Positions 49,873 to 59,594 of a stretch of DNA of 59,954 nucleotides are shown one piece after another. Location: assembly GCA_947459825.1 (NCBI GenBank), contig CANHFH010000004.1:1-59954 (forward strand), written 5' to 3'. Every line of letters starts with the position of its first letter. Within the stretch, counting starts at the first letter, position 1. The stretch is from Pseudomonadota bacterium. Lineage in GTDB: Bacteria > Pseudomonadota > Gammaproteobacteria > Steroidobacterales > Steroidobacteraceae. A program made the translations under genes and the position numbers. The notes beneath the pieces were generated by a model. That model was not told the DNA's origin and searched no databases. It saw only the letters and a list, made by a program, of their open reading frames with translations.

Positions 49873-50669
49873 TCCAGGTGCCCCGTGTCCTCCGGAGGAT
49901 GGCCGCGCCGCGGCCGGTCGCCTGCCTGCTGGCGGTGCTCCTCTGCGCGCTGCTGCCGGGCATCGCCGCGGCGGCCGAACCCGGCATCAGCCTCGGACTG
50001 CCCGCGCTCACGGTGAAGCAGGCGAGCGGCGGCGGCCAGACCTACAGCCTCACGCTGCAGGTGCTGCTGCTGATGACGGCGCTGACGCTGCTGCCGGCCA
50101 TCGTGCTGATGATGACCGCCTTCACGCGCATCGTCATCGTGCTCGGCATCCTGCGCCAGGCGCTCGGCGCCGGACAGACACCGCCCAACCAGGTGCTGAT
50201 CGGTCTTGCGCTCTTCATGACCTTCTTCGTGATGGCGCCGACCTTCGAGCGCGTCAACGCCGAGGCCATCGTGCCCTACAGCAACGGCACGATCGACACC
50301 GTGACCGCGCTCGACCGGGCCGTCGTGCCGCTCAAGGCCTTCATGCTCGACCAGACGCGGGAAGCGGACATCGCCACCTTCGTGCGCATCGCCGGCGGGC
50401 AGGGCTTCGACAAGCCGACCGACGTGCCGCTGTCCATCCTCGTGCCGGCCTTCGTCACCAGCGAGCTCAAGACAGCGTTCATCATCGGATTCCTGATCTT
50501 CATACCGTTCGTGATCATCGACCTCGTGGTGGCGAGCGTTCTCATGTCCATGGGCATGATGATGCTCTCACCGGTGCTGATCTCGCTGCCGTTCAAGCTG
50601 ATGCTGTTCGTGCTCGTCGACGGCTGGTCGCTGGTGATGGGCACGCTGGCCGGGAGCTTCCTCCGGTGA
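49869..50669 (+). CDS. fliP: flagellar export gate protein FliP
   Basis: A 266-residue core export-gate protein. A signal peptide (about 16-37) precedes [43 protein letters not shown], the strongly conserved FliP block, and then [32 protein letters not shown]. Start ATG 49869 overlaps the fliO stop; the long upstream frame is a fliN/fliO shadow. Five subunits form the pore with FliQ and FliR. Confidence 0.97.
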   Translation: MIQVPRVLRRMAAPRPVACLLAVLLCALLPGIAAAAEPGISLGLPALTVKQASGGGQTYSLTLQVLLLMTALTLLPAIVLMMTAFTRIVIVLGILRQALGAGQTPPNQVLIGLALFMTFFVMAPTFERVNAEAIVPYSNGTIDTVTALDRAVVPLKAFMLDQTREADIATFVRIAGGQGFDKPTDVPLSILVPAFVTSELKTAFIIGFLIFIPFVIIDLVVASVLMSMGMMMLSPVLISLPFKLMLFVLVDGWSLVMGTLAGSFLR

Positions 50670-50935
50670 GCCCCGAGGCGATCATGTCGGTGGGCAGCGG
50701 GGCGCTCGGCACAATGCTGCTGCTCGCGATGCCGTTGCTGCTCACCGCGCTCGTCATCGGCCTGCTGGTGGGCGTGTTCCAGGCGGCGACGCAGATCAAC
50801 GAGATGACGCTGTCGTTCATCCCGAAGCTCATCGGGATGGCCGTCACGATGGTGGTGGCGGGTCCCTGGATGCTGAAGCTCATCGTCTCCTACACGCGGG
50901 ACCTCATCGAGAGCATCCCGTCGATGATCCGGTGA
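50666..50935 (+). CDS. fliQ: flagellar export gate protein FliQ
   Basis: An 89-residue two-helix membrane protein, identical in length to E. coli FliQ. It starts at GTG 50666 ([16 protein letters not shown]), overlapping the fliP stop, and contains the invariant [20 protein letters not shown] and [16 protein letters not shown]. It wraps the FliP/FliR pore. Confidence 0.96.
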   Translation: MSPEAIMSVGSGALGTMLLLAMPLLLTALVIGLLVGVFQAATQINEMTLSFIPKLIGMAVTMVVAGPWMLKLIVSYTRDLIESIPSMIR

Positions 50936-50939
50936 CGCC

Positions 50940-51716
50940 GTGCTGAACATCGCCGCATCGCAGCTGCAGGGGTGGATCGGGGACTGGATCTGGCCGTTCT
51001 TCCGCATCGCGGGCTGCCTGATGGTGGCGCCCGCCTTCGGCGCGGGCTTCGTGCCACCCCGTGTGCGCATCGTGCTCGCCGGCGCCGTCGCGTGGCTGGT
51101 CGTGCCGCTGCTGCCGCCCGCGCCGGACATCAGCCCGTTCTCGCTCCCGGGTCTGCTGGTGCTCGCCGAGCAGGTGCTGATCGGCGTCGCGGTCGGTTTC
51201 GTGCTGCAGCTCGTGTTCGATGCCGTGGGGCTCGCCGGGCAGCTGCTCGCCAACACCATGGGCCTGTCGTTCGCGTTCAACGTCGATCCGCTGCGCGGCG
51301 CCGCGACCGCGGCCATCGGCCAGTTCTACGTGGTGTTGATGGTGCTGACCTTCCTCGTGCTCGACGGGCATCTGGCGGTGATCCAGCTGCTCGTCGACGG
51401 CTTCCGCACGATGCCCGTCGGGGGCGGGGGTTTCGGCGCCGACACGCTGCTGCGGGTCGTCGCGTCCGGTTCCCTGCTGTTCTCGGGCGCGCTGTCAATC
51501 GCGCTGCCGGGGCTCACCGCGCTGATGGTCGCGAACATCGGGTTCGGCCTCATCAGCCGCGCCGCGCCCACGCTCAACATCTTCGCGGTGGGCTTCCCGG
51601 TGACCATCGTGTTCGGGCTCGTGGTGCTGCAGATCGGTCTGCCGGGGGTGCAGCAGGGCTTCACGGCGATGCTGCAGCAGGTGTTCGCCGTGGCCGCCGC
51701 GCTGCAGGCGCCGTGA
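50940..51716 (+). CDS. fliR: flagellar export gate protein FliR
   Basis: A 258-residue polytopic membrane protein, one copy per gate. It starts at GTG 50940 (LNIAASQLQGWIGDWIWPFFRIAG), with GRPF-like APAFGAGFVPPRVRIVLAGAVAW and FAFNVDPLRGAATAAIGQFY typical of FliR. It follows fliQ by 4 bases and precedes flhB by 16. Confidence 0.95.
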   Translation: MLNIAASQLQGWIGDWIWPFFRIAGCLMVAPAFGAGFVPPRVRIVLAGAVAWLVVPLLPPAPDISPFSLPGLLVLAEQVLIGVAVGFVLQLVFDAVGLAGQLLANTMGLSFAFNVDPLRGAATAAIGQFYVVLMVLTFLVLDGHLAVIQLLVDGFRTMPVGGGGFGADTLLRVVASGSLLFSGALSIALPGLTALMVANIGFGLISRAAPTLNIFAVGFPVTIVFGLVVLQIGLPGVQQGFTAMLQQVFAVAAALQAP

Positions 51717-51732
51717 CGCTGAGGGAGGGGCC

Positions 51733-52872
51733 ATGTCCGAGCGCGATGACCAGGAACGCACAGAGGAGGCCACCCCGAAGAAGCGCGATGACGCGCGCAA
51801 GAAGGGCCAGGTCCCCCGCTCGGTGGACCTCGGCGCGGCGGCGGTCACGCTCGCGGCCGGCGGTGCGCTGGTGGCGTTCGGCCATGGCGCGGCCACGGGG
51901 CTCATGGGCATGCTCGCCGAGGGGCTCACGATCCCCGGAACCGAAATCGTGCACGAGGACGTCATGCTGCGCCATCTCGGCGAGGCTTCGGCGCTCGGAC
52001 TGCTCGCGGTGGTGCCGCTGTTCGCGGCGATGCTGGTCGCGGCGCTCGCCGCGCCGGCCATGATCGGCGGTTGGACCTTCAGCAGCGAGTCGCTGTCGTT
52101 CAAGCCCGAGCGCCTGGATCCGATCGCCGGGATCGGCCGCATGTTCTCGGTGCGCAGCCTCGTGGAACTGGTCAAGTCGCTCGCGAAGTTCGCGCTCATC
52201 GCCGGCATCGCCGTGCTGGTCATCCGGTCCCGCCTCGCCGAGGTGCAGGCGCTCGCCACGCAACCGCTCGGTCCGGCCATCCTCGAGTCGGGCCGCATCG
52301 CGTTGGCCGCGCTGCTCGCGATGTCGGCCGGACTCGTGATCATCGCCGCCCTCGACGCGCCGTTCCAGCTCTGGCAGTACTCGAAGGAGCTGCGCATGAC
52401 GCAGCAAGAGATCCGCGAGGAGACGAAGGAGTCGGAAGGCTCGCCCGAGACGCGCGGTCGCATCCGCAGCATGCAGCAGGCCATCGCGCGCCGTCGCATG
52501 ATGCAGGAGGTGCCGAAGGCCGACGTGGTGGTCACCAACCCCACGCACTTCGCGGTCGCGCTGCGCTACGACGAGAAGCGGGACTTCGCGCCCGTGGTGC
52601 TCGCCAAGGGCGCCGACGACGTGGCCGCTCGCATCCGCGAGGTGGCGCGCGAGCACGGCGTGCCGACGGTGTCCGCGCCGCCGCTCGCCCGTGCGCTGTT
52701 CCGCCATGTCGACATCGGGCGGCAGATCCCGCACGCACTGTTCGTCGCGGTGGCGCAGGTTCTCACCTACGTCCTCCAGCTGAAGATGGCGCGCCGCCGC
52801 GGCTATGCGCCGCCCAGGCCGCCCGAGATCGATCCCGCCGTCGAGACCGCGGCCGACACGCGCAGAGGTTGA
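51733..52872 (+). CDS. flhB: flagellar export switch protein FlhB
   Basis: A 379-residue export-gate protein controlling substrate specificity with FliK. It begins with the basic RTEEATPKKRDDARKKGQVPRS segment, has four membrane helices, and carries the autocleavage site NPTH with cleavage expected between Asn269 and Pro270 (VVVTNPTHFAVALRYD). The cytoplasmic C-terminal domain ends [25 protein letters not shown] precedes the start. Confidence 0.97.
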   Translation: MSERDDQERTEEATPKKRDDARKKGQVPRSVDLGAAAVTLAAGGALVAFGHGAATGLMGMLAEGLTIPGTEIVHEDVMLRHLGEASALGLLAVVPLFAAMLVAALAAPAMIGGWTFSSESLSFKPERLDPIAGIGRMFSVRSLVELVKSLAKFALIAGIAVLVIRSRLAEVQALATQPLGPAILESGRIALAALLAMSAGLVIIAALDAPFQLWQYSKELRMTQQEIREETKESEGSPETRGRIRSMQQAIARRRMMQEVPKADVVVTNPTHFAVALRYDEKRDFAPVVLAKGADDVAARIREVAREHGVPTVSAPPLARALFRHVDIGRQIPHALFVAVAQVLTYVLQLKMARRRGYAPPRPPEIDPAVETAADTRRG

Positions 52873-52875
52873 TGC

Positions 52876-54963
52876 ATGTCCACCCCTTCCAATCCGTCGG
52901 CACCGTCCGTCTCCCTGCAGCAGCTGCTGCTGACCGGGCTCGGCATCCCGGCGGGCGTGCTCGCGATGCTCGCGATGGTGGTGCTGCCGCTGCCGCCGCT
53001 GGCGCTCGACCTGCTGTTCACCTTCAACATCGCGCTGTCGCTGATGATCGTCGTCGCCGTGTTCACGGTGCGCAAGCCGCTCGACTTCGCGATCTTCCCG
53101 ACCGTGCTGCTCATCGCGACGCTCTTCCGGCTCGCGCTGAACGTCGCCTCGACGCGCGTGGTGCTGATGGAGGGCCACCGCGGGACCGCCGCAGCGGGCC
53201 ACGTCATCGAGTCCTTCGGCGAGTTCGTGATCGGCGGCAACTACGCGGTCGGCATCGTGGTGTTCATCATCCTGACGATCATCAACTTCGTGGTGATCAC
53301 CAAGGGCGCGGGCCGCATCTCCGAGGTGAGCGCGCGGTTCACCCTCGACGCGATGCCCGGCAAGCAGATGGCGATCGACGCCGACCTGAACGCCGGACTC
53401 ATCAACCAGGACGAGGCGCGCACCCGCCGCACCGAGGTGCGCTCGGAGGCCGACTTCTACGGCTCGATGGACGGCGCCAGCAAGTTCGTGCGCGGCGACG
53501 CCGCGGCCGGCATCCTCATCCTGATCATCAACGTCATCGGCGGCCTGGCCATCGGTACGATGATGCACGACATGCCGCTCGCCGACGCCTCGCGGGTGTA
53601 CGTGCTGCTCACCATCGGTGACGGGCTGGTCGCGCAGATCCCCGCGTTGCTGCTCGCCACCGCGGTGGCGGTCATCGTGACCCGCATGTCGCGCGAGCAG
53701 GACATGGGAGGCGAGGTGGCTCGACAGTTGGTCGCCGAGCCGCGGCTGCTCGGCATCGCTGCGGGCGTGCTGGGACTGCTGGGCGTGGTGCCCGGCATGC
53801 CGAACATCATCTTCCTTTCGATGGCCGCGCTCGCCGGCGGCGCCGCCTGGCTCATGCACAAGCGCAACCAGGAGCGTGCGACCGCCGCTGCGCCGGCCGG
53901 GCCGGCGACGGCGGCGGGCGAGACGCGCGAGCTCAGCTGGGAGGACATGCAGCCGGTGGATCTCGTCGGTCTCGAGGTCGGCTACCGGCTGGTGCCACTC
54001 GTCGACAAATCGCAGGGTGGCGACCTGCTCGCGCGCATCCGCGGCGTCCGGCTCAAGGTCTCCCAGGAGCTCGGCTTCCTCGTCCCCGCCGTGCACATCC
54101 GCGACAACCTCGACCTCTCACCGAACGGCTATCGCATCCAGCTCTCCGGCGTGCCGGTGGGCGAGGGCAATGTGTTCCCCGACCGCGAGCTCGCGATCAA
54201 CCCCGGCCGAGTGTTCGGACCGCTGCAGGGTATGGAGACCCGTGACCCCGCGTTCGGCATGGAAGCCGTGTGGATCGAGCCTGCACAGCGCGATCACGCG
54301 CAGTCGCTCGGCTATACCGTGGTCGATGCGAGCACCGTGGTGGCGACCCACCTGAGCCAGCTCGTCGCGCAGCACGCGCACGAGATCCTCGGCCACGAGG
54401 AAGCGCAGAACCTGCTCAACAACCTCGCCAAGTCCGCTCCCAAGCTCGTCGAGGACCTGGTGCCGAAGGTGCTGTCGGTCGGCGTGGTGGTGAAGGTGCT
54501 GCAGGCGCTGCTCGCCGAGCGCGTGCCGGTGCGCAACCTGCGCAGCATCCTCGAGTCGCTCGCGGAGCATGCCGGCCGCACGCAGGACCCGCAGGCGCTC
54601 GCCGCGCAGGTGCGCATCGCGCTGTCGCGCCAGATCGTGCAGGACATCGCCGGCATCGCGCAGGAGCTGCCGGTGATCACGCTCGAGCCGGGTCTCGAGC
54701 AGGTGCTAGGCAACTCGGTGGGGGCCGGCAGCGGCTCCCCCGGGCTGGAACCCGGCCTCGCCGAACGCCTTCAGGGGCGCCTCGTGGAGGCCGCCCGGCG
54801 TCAGGAGATCGCCGGTCAGCCGGCCGTGCTGCTGGTGCCGCCGGCGCTGCGCCCGATTCTTGCAAGGTTCCTGAGGGCGACCGTGCCGCAGATGCACGTG
54901 CTCGCCTGGAACGAGATACCGGACAGCCGCCGGGTGCGGCTGGTGAGCACCATCGGCAGCTAA
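52876..54963 (+). CDS. flhA: flagellar export gate protein FlhA
   Basis: A 695-residue export-gate protein with about eight N-terminal membrane helices and a large cytoplasmic domain forming a nonameric ring. The FHIPEP hallmark region includes LALNVASTRVVLMEG, VVFIILTIINFVVITKGAGRISEVSARFTLDAMPGKQMAIDADLNAG, and the cytoplasmic start DLVGLEVGYRLVPLVD. ATG 52876 lies 3 bases after flhB. flhF follows by 27 bases. Confidence 0.98.
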   Translation: MSTPSNPSAPSVSLQQLLLTGLGIPAGVLAMLAMVVLPLPPLALDLLFTFNIALSLMIVVAVFTVRKPLDFAIFPTVLLIATLFRLALNVASTRVVLMEGHRGTAAAGHVIESFGEFVIGGNYAVGIVVFIILTIINFVVITKGAGRISEVSARFTLDAMPGKQMAIDADLNAGLINQDEARTRRTEVRSEADFYGSMDGASKFVRGDAAAGILILIINVIGGLAIGTMMHDMPLADASRVYVLLTIGDGLVAQIPALLLATAVAVIVTRMSREQDMGGEVARQLVAEPRLLGIAAGVLGLLGVVPGMPNIIFLSMAALAGGAAWLMHKRNQERATAAAPAGPATAAGETRELSWEDMQPVDLVGLEVGYRLVPLVDKSQGGDLLARIRGVRLKVSQELGFLVPAVHIRDNLDLSPNGYRIQLSGVPVGEGNVFPDRELAINPGRVFGPLQGMETRDPAFGMEAVWIEPAQRDHAQSLGYTVVDASTVVATHLSQLVAQHAHEILGHEEAQNLLNNLAKSAPKLVEDLVPKVLSVGVVVKVLQALLAERVPVRNLRSILESLAEHAGRTQDPQALAAQVRIALSRQIVQDIAGIAQELPVITLEPGLEQVLGNSVGAGSGSPGLEPGLAERLQGRLVEAARRQEIAGQPAVLLVPPALRPILARFLRATVPQMHVLAWNEIPDSRRVRLVSTIGS

Positions 54964-54990
54964 GCCATCGGAAAGACAGGGAAAAACGCC

Positions 54991-56286
54991 ATGAAGATGC
55001 ATAAATACACGGCTCCCGACATGCGTACCGCCTTGCGCAAGGTGCGCGCGGACCACGGATCCGATGTGGTGATCCTATCGACGCGCCGGGCTGCCGGCGT
55101 CGTGGAATTGACGGTGGCGAGCGACCCGGAGGCGGTGGCCGCAGCGGCCGCGCCGCCGTTGCGCATCGCGGTGGGCGATGCGGTGAGTCCGCCGATGCCT
55201 GCGTCGCGGACCCGGTCGGGTGCCACCGCCGCTGCCGCTCCCGCCAGGGGACCGGCGATCGCCGCCGTCGCGGAACCCTCATCGACGCCCCCGTCCATGA
55301 TCCCGGCGACCGCAGCGTCCGCCGTCGCGCCGATCCCGGAGCCGACACCCGCCGTCGCACCGTCCGCCGTAGACATCGAACTCAAGGCGCTGCGCCGCCT
55401 GCTCGAGACGCAGCTCGCCACTCTCGCGTGGAACGAGCTCACCCGTCGTTCCCCCGTCGCAGCGGAGCTGCTGCGCCAGTTCGCCGAACTCGGTCTGGAA
55501 CGCGACCTCGCCGCTTCGTTGGTCGATGCGGTGACGCCCGGCGGGGATCTCGGTCTCGCGCGGGAGACCGCGCTCGATGCGCTGCGCACGCGGCTCGGCA
55601 CGACCGGCGACCGTTGGGCGGAGCAGGGCGGCACGCTGGTGATGGTCGGCCCCGCCGGGTCGGGCAAGACCAGCGCGCTCGCCGCCATCGCCGCGCGTTG
55701 GGTGATGCGCCACGGTCCCTCGGGTGCGGCCTTGGTCAGCGCCGGCGACAACCGCTTCGGCGCCTACGAACATCTCGCCCGGCTCGGGCGCCTGCTCGGG
55801 CTGCCGACCTACCAGGTGGAGGACGCCAAAGAACTGCCGGCGCTGCTCGCGCGCCTGCGCGACCAGCGGCTCGTGCTGGTCGACACCGCGGCCACGCCGC
55901 CGCGCGGTGAAGCGGCCGAGTCGCAGGCCGAGGCGCTCGCCGCCCTGCACGCCGACGCCACCATCGTGCTGACGCTGCCCGCCACCTCGCAGGCGGCGAC
56001 GCTGCGCCAGGCCGCCGCGCGCTATGTCCGTCTCGGCGCCACGGCCTGCATCGCCACGCGGCTCGATGAGGCGACGAGCCTCGGCGGTCTGCTGTCGGCG
56101 GTGATCGCCGCCGGACTGCCGCTCGCCTATGTCACCGAGGGCACGCGGCTGCCCGATGATCTGCGGCCGGCGCGCGCCGCCGAGATGGTCACGCTCGCGA
56201 TCATGCTGGCCGAGCGCCACGGGGCGGCGGCCGACGAGGAACTGCTCGCCCGTCGCATCGGAGGGCGCATGCATGCGTCCGCCTGA
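54991..56286 (+). CDS. flhF: SRP-type GTPase FlhF with altered G3 and G4 loops
   Basis: A 431-residue polar-flagellum placement GTPase. The N-terminal KMHKYTAPDMRTALRKVRADHGSDVVILSTRR is FlhF-like; an Ala/Pro/Val-rich linker spans about 55-130; the NG domain has P-loop GPAGSGKTSALAAIAARW. Two usual loops are altered: the DTAG motif reads DTAATPPRG and the TKLDE motif reads TRLDEATSLGG. The effect on GTP hydrolysis is unknown. It overlaps flhG by 14 bases. Confidence 0.9.
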   Translation: MKMHKYTAPDMRTALRKVRADHGSDVVILSTRRAAGVVELTVASDPEAVAAAAAPPLRIAVGDAVSPPMPASRTRSGATAAAAPARGPAIAAVAEPSSTPPSMIPATAASAVAPIPEPTPAVAPSAVDIELKALRRLLETQLATLAWNELTRRSPVAAELLRQFAELGLERDLAASLVDAVTPGGDLGLARETALDALRTRLGTTGDRWAEQGGTLVMVGPAGSGKTSALAAIAARWVMRHGPSGAALVSAGDNRFGAYEHLARLGRLLGLPTYQVEDAKELPALLARLRDQRLVLVDTAATPPRGEAAESQAEALAALHADATIVLTLPATSQAATLRQAAARYVRLGATACIATRLDEATSLGGLLSAVIAAGLPLAYVTEGTRLPDDLRPARAAEMVTLAIMLAERHGAAADEELLARRIGGRMHASA

Positions 56287-57133
56287 GATCACGACCCGCG
56301 CCCGGCGCCGCGACCCCGTGCAGGTGGTCGCCGTCACGGGCGGCAAGGGCGGCGTCGGCAAGTCGACGCTCAGCATCAACCTCGCGGTGGCGAGCGCGGC
56401 CGCGGGCCGTCGCGCGGTGCTGCTCGACGGCGACCTCGGGCTCGCCAACGCCGATGTGCTGCTCGGCATCACGCCGCGCCACACGCTCGCCGACCTCATC
56501 ACCGGACACCGGACGCTCGATGAGGTGCTGACGCCGGTCCGTCCCGGCCTCGGCATCGTCGCCGGCGCGTCGGGTCTCTTGCCGCTCGCCGAGCTCGACG
56601 AAGCCGGGCATGTCGGCATCGTGCGCGCCTTCAGCGACCTGACCGCCGATCTCGACCTGCTGCTGGTCGACACCGCGGCCGGCATCTCGCCGGGCGTGCT
56701 GCAGTTGACCCAGGCCGCGCAGCATGTGGTGGTGGTGGTCTGCGACGATCCGGCCTCCGTCACCGACGCCTATGCGGTGATCAAGATATTGAGCCGCCAC
56801 CACGGTCTGCGGCATTTCCGCGTGGTCAGCAACATGACGCAGGAGCCGCAGCAGGGCGCGCGGCTGTTCGACGCGCTGCAGCGCGTCACCGAGCGCTTCC
56901 TCGATGTGACGCTCGAGCACAGCGCCGACATCCCGTCCGACGAGCTGCTGCGGCGCGCGGTGCGCGAGCAGCGTCCGGTGGTCGAGGCCTTCCCGGGCTC
57001 GCCCGCCGCGCAGGCGGTGCGTCGCCTCGCCGGCGAGATGACGGCGTGGTCGGCGCCCGAGGGGCGCGGCAACATCGGCTTCTTCGCCGAGCGCCTGGCG
57101 CGTCCCGCGCCGCGCCTGCAGGTGGTGCGATGA
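56273..57133 (+). CDS. flhG: MinD-like ATPase FlhG (FleN)
   Basis: A 286-residue ParA/MinD ATPase that limits flagellar number, in Pseudomonas by restraining FleQ. The deviant Walker A GGKGGVGKST has the signature lysine at residue 25 and the P-loop lysine at 30; DGDLGLANADVLLG and LLVDTAAGISPGVLQLTQAA follow. The start ATG 56273 has GGAGGG 7 bases upstream. No N-terminal DQAxxLR activation helix is visible. The gene lies between flhF and fliA. Confidence 0.95.
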   Translation: MRPPEITTRARRRDPVQVVAVTGGKGGVGKSTLSINLAVASAAAGRRAVLLDGDLGLANADVLLGITPRHTLADLITGHRTLDEVLTPVRPGLGIVAGASGLLPLAELDEAGHVGIVRAFSDLTADLDLLLVDTAAGISPGVLQLTQAAQHVVVVVCDDPASVTDAYAVIKILSRHHGLRHFRVVSNMTQEPQQGARLFDALQRVTERFLDVTLEHSADIPSDELLRRAVREQRPVVEAFPGSPAAQAVRRLAGEMTAWSAPEGRGNIGFFAERLARPAPRLQVVR

Positions 57134-57867
57134 ACGCGGTGGTGCGGTCCGAGCCCGCCGCCACGGCGCGTCGCGATGCCGACCGGCTGGTGCGCCAGCA
57201 CGCGGTGCTCGTCAAGCGCATCGCCTACCACCTCTGCGCACGACTGCCGACCTCGGTCGATGTCGACGACCTGATCCAGGCCGGCATGCTGGGTCTCCTC
57301 GAGGCCTCGACGCACTATGCCGAGGGCAAGGGTGCGTCCTTCGAGACCTTCGCGGGCATCCGCATCCGCGGGGCCATGATCGACGCGCTGCGCAAGCTCG
57401 ACTGGGCGCCGCGGTCCGTGCACCGCCGCTCGCGCGAGGTGGCGCAGGCGATCCGCGACATCGAACGCGATACCGGCGCCGAAGCCCGTGCCGGCGACAT
57501 CGCGGCGCGGCTCGGCATCGACCTCGACGAGTATCACCGCATCGTGCAGGACTCGGTGGCCTGCCAGCTCGCGAGCCTCGAGGACCTCGGCACCGTCGAT
57601 CCGAGCGACGAGAGCCCCGATCCCTTCCGCGAGGTGGCCGACCTCGGTTTCCGCGCGGCGTTGGTGCAGGCCATCGCCAACCTGCCGGAGCGCGAGCGGC
57701 TGCTCATGGCCCTGTACTACCAGGAGGAGATGAACCTCAAGGAGATCGGTCTCGTGATGGGCGTGACCGAGTCGCGCGTCTCGCAGCTGCATGGCCAGGC
57801 GGTCACGCGCCTCAAGGCCCGGCTCGCCGATTGGCGCGATGCGACGGTCGGACCCCGAAGGGCCTGA
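57130..57867 (+). CDS. fliA: sigma factor 28 (FliA)
   Basis: A 245-residue alternative sigma factor for late flagellar genes. Region 2 is VDVDDLIQAGMLGLLEASTHY to FETFAGIRIRGAMIDALRKLDW, and region 4 is LPERERLLMALYYQEEMNLKEIGLVMGVTESRVSQLHGQAVTRL. Its targets here include the sigma-28 sites before flgM and fliC. It overlaps flhG by ATGA and precedes motC by 1 base; no cheY or cheZ genes intervene as they do in Pseudomonas. Confidence 0.97.
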   Translation: MNAVVRSEPAATARRDADRLVRQHAVLVKRIAYHLCARLPTSVDVDDLIQAGMLGLLEASTHYAEGKGASFETFAGIRIRGAMIDALRKLDWAPRSVHRRSREVAQAIRDIERDTGAEARAGDIAARLGIDLDEYHRIVQDSVACQLASLEDLGTVDPSDESPDPFREVADLGFRAALVQAIANLPERERLLMALYYQEEMNLKEIGLVMGVTESRVSQLHGQAVTRLKARLADWRDATVGPRRA

Positions 57868-57868
57868 C

Positions 57869-58612
57869 ATGGATCTGCTGACGCTGCTCGGTCTGTTGCT
57901 CGCGCTGTCGGCGATCATCGTCGGTGCGATCCTGAAGGGTGCGGGCGCCGCGGCGCTCGTCTCGCTGGCGGCGCTGATGATCGTCCTCGTCGGCACCGTC
58001 GCCGCGATCTGCGTGCAGACGCCGCTCGCGACGCTGCGCCGAGCCCTCGCGATGCTGCCGTGGATATTGCGTCCGCCGGGACTCGCGGGTGAGGCCGTCA
58101 TCGAGCGCATCGTGGAGTGGAGCCGCACCGCGCGGCGCAAGGGTCTGCTCGGCCTGGAGCCCGAGATCGAGTCCGTCGACGATCCTTTCATGCGCCGCGG
58201 CCTGCAGCTGGTCGTCGACGGCACCGACCCCGAGCGGCTGCGCGGCATCCTCGAAGTGGAGCTCGATGCGCGCGAGGAGGACGAGATCGCCGCCGCGCGC
58301 GTGCTCGAGAGCATGGGCGTGTACGCGCCGACGCTCGGCATCATCGGCGCGGTGCTCGGTCTCATGGCGGTGATGCAGAACCTCGAGGACCCGGCGCGGC
58401 TCGGTCAGGGCATCGCCGCCGCGTTCACCGCGACGGTCTACGGCATCGGCTTCGCCAACCTGTTCTTCCTGCCCGCGGCAGCCAAGCTCAAGGCCTTGGT
58501 CGCGACCCGTACCCGGCGCCGGGTGATGGTGATCGACGGTCTGGCCGCGGTCGCCGAGGGCGAGAATCCGCGTGCCATCGCGGCGCGCCTGCAGGGCTAT
58601 CTGCCCGGCTGA
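57869..58612 (+). CDS. motC: flagellar stator protein, MotA/MotC type
   Basis: A 247-residue inner-membrane stator subunit. Four hydrophobic segments are visible (about 2-21, 28-48, 150-172, 185-203), with the conserved proline in YAPTLGIIGAVLGLM (Pro154) and the cytoplasmic charged loop (ILEVELDAREEDEIAAARVLESMG). The MotC-like loop and its pairing with an OmpA-domain MotB homologue suggest a MotCD-type, proton-driven stator. The start is ATG 57869. Confidence 0.9.
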   Translation: MDLLTLLGLLLALSAIIVGAILKGAGAAALVSLAALMIVLVGTVAAICVQTPLATLRRALAMLPWILRPPGLAGEAVIERIVEWSRTARRKGLLGLEPEIESVDDPFMRRGLQLVVDGTDPERLRGILEVELDAREEDEIAAARVLESMGVYAPTLGIIGAVLGLMAVMQNLEDPARLGQGIAAAFTATVYGIGFANLFFLPAAAKLKALVATRTRRRVMVIDGLAAVAEGENPRAIAARLQGYLPG

Positions 58613-58623
58613 GGGAGGCACCA

Positions 58624-59478
58624 ATGGCCCGGACATCGCGACGCCGTCGCCCCAAGCGCGAGGAGCACCTCAACCACGAGGCGTGGGCGATCCCGTTCGC
58701 GGACCTGCTGACGCTGCTGCTGGCGTTCTTCGTGGTGATGTACGCCATCTCGTCGCTCAACACCGGCAAATACCGGGTGCTGGCCGACGCGCTGTCGGTG
58801 GCGTTCAAAGGAGGCACCGTCGCCGAGGACACGGGTCCCTTGCGGCCCTCGGGCGTGTCGGGGCTGACGGTGCTCGATGCGGTGGAGGGACGGGAACTCG
58901 GCGCACCGCTGCGTCCGACCGCCGAACGGCGTGCCGTCGAGCCGCCCGAGTCGCTCAATGCGGGGCGAATCGCGATGCGCGTCGCGCGTGCCGCAGCGCC
59001 CTTGGTGATGCGGGACCAGGTCACGGTACGGCAACACCCGCTGTGGGTGGAGGTCGAGATCCGCAACGATGTGCTGTTCGCCAGCGGCTCCGCCGAGCTG
59101 AACCCGGCGGCCGAGGAGATACTGGCGAAGCTGGCGGTCACGCTGCGCGGCTTCGGCAACCCGATCCGCATCGAGGGTCATACGGACGACATCCCCATCG
59201 AGCGCGGACGCTACCGGGACAACTGGGACCTGTCCGCGGCGCGCGCGGTGTCCGTGGTGCGTGTGCTCGCCACGAACGGCATCGACCCTGCACGGCTCGC
59301 CGTCCTCGGATTCGCGGAACATCGTCCGGCGCAGCCGAACGCCACGGAGACGGGACGCCGCGCCAACCGCCGCGTGCTGCTGGCGATCCTCGGTTCCGAC
59401 GATGCCGCCGAGGGGCCGTACGGCCGCGAACGCGGCAGGCTCGGCGCGCCGGTCGGCGCGCAGGTCGTCACGCCCTGA
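58624..59478 (+). CDS. motD: flagellar stator protein, MotB/MotD type
   Basis: A 284-residue stator subunit anchoring MotC to peptidoglycan. Residues 1-20 are basic (RRRRPKREEH), the single membrane helix carries the ion-binding Asp27 in IPFADLLTLLLAFFVVMYAISS, and the C-terminal OmpA-like domain has NDVLFASGSAELNPAA, IRIEGHTDDIPI and the ending GRRANRRVLLAIL. AGGGAGG precedes the ATG. It is likely cotranscribed with motC. Confidence 0.92.
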   Translation: MARTSRRRRPKREEHLNHEAWAIPFADLLTLLLAFFVVMYAISSLNTGKYRVLADALSVAFKGGTVAEDTGPLRPSGVSGLTVLDAVEGRELGAPLRPTAERRAVEPPESLNAGRIAMRVARAAAPLVMRDQVTVRQHPLWVEVEIRNDVLFASGSAELNPAAEEILAKLAVTLRGFGNPIRIEGHTDDIPIERGRYRDNWDLSAARAVSVVRVLATNGIDPARLAVLGFAEHRPAQPNATETGRRANRRVLLAILGSDDAAEGPYGRERGRLGAPVGAQVVTP

Positions 59479-59504
59479 CCGCAGGCGCCGCCAAGGTCCT
59501 CGCG

Positions 59505-59521
59505 ATGGCACGGAATCTGCA
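59505..59521 (+). promoter_or_regulatory. sigma-54 promoter of the DUF2802 gene
   Basis: ATGGCACGGAATCTGCA keeps the GG (59507-59508) and GC (59519-59520) pairs exactly 10 bases apart and the TGGCACG block; the -12 element is CTGC rather than TTGC. Predicted +1 is about 59532, 63 bases before the start codon. Confidence 0.7.
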
Positions 59522-59594
59522 GCACAGGTCTTGAGGGCGCAGGTGTCGGAGGACCGACGTCGCGCCGGTCATCGCCCGTCATACAGGAGGTCCC

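Noticed and set aside
51661-54096. An 811-codon minus-strand frame opposite flhB and flhA
   Set aside because: Highly biased His/Arg/Asp composition, no recognisable motif, and the plus-strand genes are unambiguous.
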